Of a DNA stretch of 64,000 nt, positions 59,934 to 64,000 are shown one piece after another. The notes below the pieces were generated by a model. The model was not told where the DNA came from. It saw nothing but the letters and a program-made list of their open reading frames with translations, and made no database searches. A program made the position numbers and the translations under genes. The stretch is from Embleya scabrispora DSM 41855 (GTDB lineage Bacteria > Actinomycetota > Actinomycetes > Streptomycetales > Streptomycetaceae). The stretch spans positions 159,389-223,388 of the forward strand of contig NZ_KB889585.1 in the NCBI RefSeq assembly GCF_000372745.1, read 5' to 3'. Positions within the stretch are counted from its first letter, which is position 1; each line of letters opens with the position of its first letter.

Positions 59934-62285
59934 ATGAAAATTACTCCTTCCGCGCGCGTACTACGCATGTTGGGCGAGATCGAGTTCGACGAATGGCAGT
60001 GCGTTGCTGAGTTGATCGATAATGCCTTCGATGACTTTACGGAGATTTATCGTTCGGAGATCCCGTGGGTTGGCGGATTCCGTGTCAGCGTGCAGCTGCC
60101 CGGCTCGGCTGACGGAGAGCTCGTGATCGCCGATACAGGCAGGGGCATGGATTACGAGCGGCTCGAACGGGCCGTCCGCGCGGGCTGGACCGGCAATGAC
60201 ATGCACGACAAGCTCGGCTTGTTCGGGATGGGGTTCAATGTCTCCACGGCCCGGCTGGGTCGGCGCACGCGTGTACTGACGACCCGACAAGGCGACCCTG
60301 AGTGGATCGGCGTAGAGATCGACCTCGATCGGATCGGGGACGACTTCGAGGCAGATGACATTACCGAGCCAAAAAGCGACCCGAACGAACACGGCACACG
60401 CATTGTGGTCAGCCGCTTGCACCGTCCCCGTGCGGAGTGGCTGCGCAGGAATAAGGCTGCTCTTCGCACCGTACTTGGTGGCGTCTACTCCTGGATGCTG
60501 GAGAACCGACCCTTCGAGTTGTGGATCGGCGGACTGAGAGTCCAGCCGGTGCGCCATTGCCGCTGGGGTGATAACCGGTCCGTTCTCTACAACAACAAAG
60601 AACGCATCCCCGCGTATATCGAGATCGACCAGAAATTGGAGGATGGGATCGCTTGCTCGGAATGTGGCCAGTGGCAGCTCCCAGGCCGGGAAGTCTGCGA
60701 GGACTGTGGCAGCACCCGGCTAGCGGTACGTGCCCGCCGAGTGCACGGATGGTTGGGCATTCAGCGCTACCTGGACAAGCGCCAGTACGGCATCGACTTC
60801 TTGCGCAACGGTCGCAAGATCCTTCGGTGGGACAAACAGCTGTTCACCTGGCGCAACCCCGACGGTGGAGCCGGCAACGAGGAGCCCGAGTACCCGGTGG
60901 AACTTGCCCACCAAGGCGGTCGGATCATCGGCGAGATTCATCTCGACCATGTGCCGGTGACCTACCAAAAGGATGCCTTCGAGTACGGAGACCGCAGTTG
61001 GCGCGCGGTTGTCGAGATCCTGCGGGGCGTCGGCCCACTGCTGCCTCAGCGTGCCGTTTCCCTGGGGTATGAAGAGAACACCAGTCCTCTCGCCCGTCTG
61101 TTCAAGGGATACCGTCGCAACGACGCGGGTGAGAGATACCTGGTCCCCGGTGACGGTAGGAAGCCCATTCACGAGGACACCCGGCGTTGGGGGCTGGAGT
61201 TCCAAAAGGGCAACCCCGACTACCAGATCGACGAGCGCTGGTGGCGGGCCGTCTTGGACCATGAGGAGGCGAAGGGGCGGGGCAAGGCCGACCGGGCTGC
61301 CGTGAGCACTCCCGGCAGGCCTGACGAGACCGCCGTAATGGAGGCCCTCGGATTCGGCGCCACCATTGAGGCATCGGCGGACGCCCTCGCCGGTGAACAG
61401 CCCGCTACTCCGCAGGTCGAGCCAGCCAAGTCGGCCGTGCCTGCGCCGCACGCGAGCCGACGGGATACCTGGCAGGAGCGTATTGAGCGCTATACCACGA
61501 ACTCCGTTGTGTACCCGGAACTATGCCGTGCTATCGGGCACTCACGCGTGGGGTTCGTCGAGATCGAGGCCCGTCGGTTGACCGCAGGTCCGCTGCTGGA
61601 CGAGCAGCACAACATCACTCCCCTGCTGATCGACCAGCGGCGCGGCAATGCCTGCGTCGTCTTCCTGGACCTGGATCATGAGGTCTTCCGCCGGTTTGGC
61701 ACGGAGCCAGCCGATCTGTTGTTGGTCGAGGTTGCTGTTCAGCTGAAGGTGCAGACGGACAGTTCTTGGAGTCATTCCCAGCTTGTTGCCATGTTGCGCG
61801 CCGAGTCGCTACCCGGCACCGCACTCGACCCTCAGACGATTAGCGCGGAGGCGAGGGAGTTGCTCGCCGAGATCCGTTCCCGCATGGCTGCCTCGTTGGA
61901 TGGAACCGAAGAGCCGCAGCGGGCGTTCCAGTACCTGTCGCCGGACGAACTGACCGCGACCGAGCACGCGATGATCGCCAACGGCAATGTGACCAGGACC
62001 GCCGATTTGGGCGCGCGCGGCGACTTCCTCCTCCACGTGCCTGCGCTATTCCTGATCCGACTACTGGAAGCCTGGCCGGAGGCGTTCATGGATGGCCAGG
62101 TGTTCCTGGGCGTCTACCAGGGCGTTACCTCCGCCTCTGCGCAGCGGCTCAGCCTGGCTCGCACGGTTGGCTACCTTACGGACATCGCTACCCAAGCCAG
62201 TTTCGACGGGGCCGCCCTGCCCGCACAGCTTCTGCGGACCCGCCTCAGTATCCGACTACTCGCGGACGAACTGGCGGACGAATAG
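59934..62285 (+). CDS. GHKL ATPase (MORC/Hsp90-like) with inserted zinc ribbon
   Basis: 783 residues. N-terminal GHKL ATPase domain: N-box ELIDNA with the likely catalytic Glu26, DTGRG from Asp67, and the GLFGMGFN lid from Gly95. The domain carries a zinc ribbon at residues about 241-258 (CSECG ... CEDCG). The middle resembles the S5-fold transducer. The C-terminal 320 residues are helical with an uncharacterised region. MORC and MutL-like ATPases of this type occur in several restriction-modification contexts. It overlaps the helicase-nuclease gene by one base, so the two work together. It should couple ATP-driven clamping on DNA to the effector. Confidence 0.88.
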   Translation: MKITPSARVLRMLGEIEFDEWQCVAELIDNAFDDFTEIYRSEIPWVGGFRVSVQLPGSADGELVIADTGRGMDYERLERAVRAGWTGNDMHDKLGLFGMGFNVSTARLGRRTRVLTTRQGDPEWIGVEIDLDRIGDDFEADDITEPKSDPNEHGTRIVVSRLHRPRAEWLRRNKAALRTVLGGVYSWMLENRPFELWIGGLRVQPVRHCRWGDNRSVLYNNKERIPAYIEIDQKLEDGIACSECGQWQLPGREVCEDCGSTRLAVRARRVHGWLGIQRYLDKRQYGIDFLRNGRKILRWDKQLFTWRNPDGGAGNEEPEYPVELAHQGGRIIGEIHLDHVPVTYQKDAFEYGDRSWRAVVEILRGVGPLLPQRAVSLGYEENTSPLARLFKGYRRNDAGERYLVPGDGRKPIHEDTRRWGLEFQKGNPDYQIDERWWRAVLDHEEAKGRGKADRAAVSTPGRPDETAVMEALGFGATIEASADALAGEQPATPQVEPAKSAVPAPHASRRDTWQERIERYTTNSVVYPELCRAIGHSRVGFVEIEARRLTAGPLLDEQHNITPLLIDQRRGNACVVFLDLDHEVFRRFGTEPADLLLVEVAVQLKVQTDSSWSHSQLVAMLRAESLPGTALDPQTISAEARELLAEIRSRMAASLDGTEEPQRAFQYLSPDELTATEHAMIANGNVTRTADLGARGDFLLHVPALFLIRLLEAWPEAFMDGQVFLGVYQGVTSASAQRLSLARTVGYLTDIATQASFDGAALPAQLLRTRLSIRLLADELADE

Positions 62286-63955
62286 TGAGCGCCGTTTTCT
62301 TGACCGCCGCCGAACTCCTGGCCGGGGGGCCGGCTGGGCTTCCCCATGCCCTCGAGCGGGCGCTTTGGCATCTCGGGTTCAATGACGTCCGAGTCGTTGA
62401 CGGAGCTGGCGATGGGGGAGCCGACCTACTTGCGGTCCGCGACCGCGAGCAGTGGGTCTTCCAGTGCAAGTGGAAGGCCCATGGCACGGTAGACCGCGCT
62501 GGCATCGACGACTTGGAGCGAGCCCGCACCCGCTATCGCGCGGACAAAGCAATTCTGGCTACCAACACCGACATCAACCACGCTGCTGAAGCAAGACGTC
62601 GGGCGCTCGCCGGTGTAGGTATCCGGACATCGGTTTGGCACGGCGCCACACTTGCGGAGATCGGCGGCCGCATGTCGGATACCGTCGTGGGCGAGTACGC
62701 GCTGCGCCCGTACCAGCGCGTTGCCGTCGATGCGATCATCGGAGACCTCGACAGGCGGGGAACATCCCTACTCGTCTTGGCCACCGGTTTGGGCAAGACC
62801 GTGGTCGGCGGGGAGGTTATCCGCCGCCACCTGGAATGCCATCGGGACGCGCGCGTCTTGGTCGTCGCGCACGTGAAGAACCTGGTCGAGCAGTTGGAGC
62901 GAGCCATGTGGCGACACATCGACAAGTCTGTCCCTACCCGACTGCTCACAGGTGAGTCGAAGCCGCCCGCGCTGGACGGGGTAGTCGTTGGCACAGTCGA
63001 ATCCGTGCTGGGATCGGTGCGGGCGGGTTACCGACCGAACCTCATTATGATCGATGAGACTCACCACGTCGCCGAGACCGGCAGGTATGCAGAATTGCTC
63101 GATCTGTGCGGCGATGCAGCGCAGCTGGGAGTCACCGCGACGCCCTGGCGCGGTGATAAGTTCGACATTACCGCCCGCTTTGGCTATCCAAGCTTCAAGA
63201 TGGGCATCGCCGAGGGAATGTCGGCTGGATATTTGTCCGCTGTCGACTATCGCCTGTACGTCGACAACATCGACTGGGAGATCGTCAAGGACGCCAGCCT
63301 GCACGGTTATTCGGTCAAGGATCTCAATCGTTCCCTCTTCCTGCCTCAGCGGGACGTGGAGATTGCCGAGCACTTCCGGGAAGCCTGGCGTAGTACCCCG
63401 AACCCGCGGGCGATTGTCTTTTGTCAGACCATCGAACATGCCGAACACATGGCGAGACTTTTCGCGACCTCCGACAGCGGGTGGGCCAATGCCTCGTTCC
63501 TGCACAGCGGACTTCCTCGACAGCGGCGCCAGATTCTCCTCAACGAGTTCAGACTAGGGAGAGTTCCCATCATCACCTGCGTCGACGTCTTCAACGAGGG
63601 CGTCGATGTCCCAGACGTTAATCTTATTGCCTTCTTGCGAGTCACCCACAGTCGGCGCGTTTTCGTACAGCAACTCGGTCGTGGTCTCCGCTTGAGCGAG
63701 GGCAAACGTGCATTGCGAGTCCTGGACTTCGTGACCGACATTCGCCGCGTCGCGGCGACCCTCGACCTCAAGCGCGCTCTTGAGACGGAGGAGAGTGAGC
63801 ACCTCAACGTGCGTATGCCACACGCCTCCCGTATCGAGTTCAGCGACGATACTGTCGGCTCCCTCATGGACCACTGGATCCGTGACGCTGCGGATCTCGA
63901 GACCGCTGCGGACGAGGTCCGCCTCCAGTTCCCCTCCGCGAGAGGCATCGAATGA
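62285..63955 (+). CDS. SF2 helicase with N-terminal restriction-endonuclease-like domain
   Basis: 556 residues from GTG, overlapping the ATPase stop. Residues about 20-120 form a PD-(D/E)XK fold (Mrr-like): GADLL with Asp47, then WVFQCKWKA with Gln60-x-Lys62. The helicase follows: TGLGKT at 167-172, DETHH from 257, GVTATPWRG, and QQLGRGLRLSEGKRALRVLD near the end (motif VI). The nuclease is therefore fused to a translocase and should cut after ATP-driven movement. It overlaps a further gene start at its end (ATGA). Confidence 0.9.
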   Translation: MSAVFLTAAELLAGGPAGLPHALERALWHLGFNDVRVVDGAGDGGADLLAVRDREQWVFQCKWKAHGTVDRAGIDDLERARTRYRADKAILATNTDINHAAEARRRALAGVGIRTSVWHGATLAEIGGRMSDTVVGEYALRPYQRVAVDAIIGDLDRRGTSLLVLATGLGKTVVGGEVIRRHLECHRDARVLVVAHVKNLVEQLERAMWRHIDKSVPTRLLTGESKPPALDGVVVGTVESVLGSVRAGYRPNLIMIDETHHVAETGRYAELLDLCGDAAQLGVTATPWRGDKFDITARFGYPSFKMGIAEGMSAGYLSAVDYRLYVDNIDWEIVKDASLHGYSVKDLNRSLFLPQRDVEIAEHFREAWRSTPNPRAIVFCQTIEHAEHMARLFATSDSGWANASFLHSGLPRQRRQILLNEFRLGRVPIITCVDVFNEGVDVPDVNLIAFLRVTHSRRVFVQQLGRGLRLSEGKRALRVLDFVTDIRRVAATLDLKRALETEESEHLNVRMPHASRIEFSDDTVGSLMDHWIRDAADLETAADEVRLQFPSARGIE

Positions 63956-64000
63956 CCACCTACTCCCTACCCCGCGATCTTGAGGAACAGGTTGTCCGTC
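63952..64000 (+). CDS. Start of a further island gene (truncated by window)
   Basis: An ATG overlaps the helicase stop by 4 bases and opens a frame reading MTTYSLPRDLEEQVVR before the window ends. The coupling implies another component of the same operon. No function can be assigned. Confidence 0.55.
   Translation, partial: MTTYSLPRDLEEQVVR

Overview
The window is high-GC DNA with GTG, ATG and occasional TTG starts, strong GGAGG-type ribosome sites, XRE/DUF5753 plus DUF397 regulator pairs and many inverted-repeat terminators. This points to a large-genome filamentous actinomycete, Streptomyces-like in the broad sense. The species cannot be told from the sequence. No rRNA, tRNA, CRISPR array or transposase was recognised.

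Layout. 1-6.1 kb: the end of an XRE/DUF5753 regulator with its DUF397 partner, a DUF4232 lipoprotein, an AraC-type regulator diverging from a dihydrofolate-reductase-like enzyme, and a coupled lipoprotein/DUF4239 membrane pair. 6.4-16 kb: two leftward catabolic operons. The first has an alpha-methylacyl-CoA racemase-like protein, two MaoC hydratase subunits and two acyl-CoA dehydrogenases, and looks like a side-chain beta-oxidation unit. The second has two SDRs, one IpdF-like, and a FadE30-like dehydrogenase, diverging from a cyclase-family hydrolase. 16.5-25.7 kb: an orphan antitoxin-like XRE protein, two tandem repeat-protein paralogues (the first frameshifted), a zinc alcohol dehydrogenase, small enzymes and a second XRE/DUF5753 locus with a GHKL ATPase. 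26-54.9 kb: a DUF485/acetate-type symporter pair, a flavin reductase, CoA ligases, a TetR regulator and a steroid ring-C/D module (echA20-ipdA-ipdB-ipdC, fadA6, fadE31 and partners). This module is split by an MMPL transporter and by a family of secreted beta-propeller/cell-wall-binding proteins. 55.3-64 kb: a defence island.

How the genes work together. EchA20, IpdAB, IpdC, the IpdF-like SDR, the FadE30-like and FadE31-like dehydrogenases and FadA6 are the recognised set that degrades the last two steroid rings (the HIP part of cholesterol-type catabolism) to central metabolites. Eight copies of one 15-bp palindrome, CTGAC-N5-GTCAG with at most one or two arm changes, lie in front of nearly every transcription unit of this metabolism and tie the scattered operons into one regulon. 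The TetR gene sits inside one of those operons and is the likely repressor.

The island at the right edge combines a cytosine-C5 methyltransferase, a Vsr-type nuclease with an extra N-terminal domain, an Eco29kI-family GIY-YIG restriction enzyme on the opposite strand, a MORC/Hsp90-like GHKL ATPase with a zinc ribbon, and an SF2 helicase with an N-terminal PD-(D/E)XK nuclease. A further gene overlaps the helicase end and runs off the window. It reads as a type II restriction-modification core joined to an ATPase/helicase effector, and is the most interesting system here.
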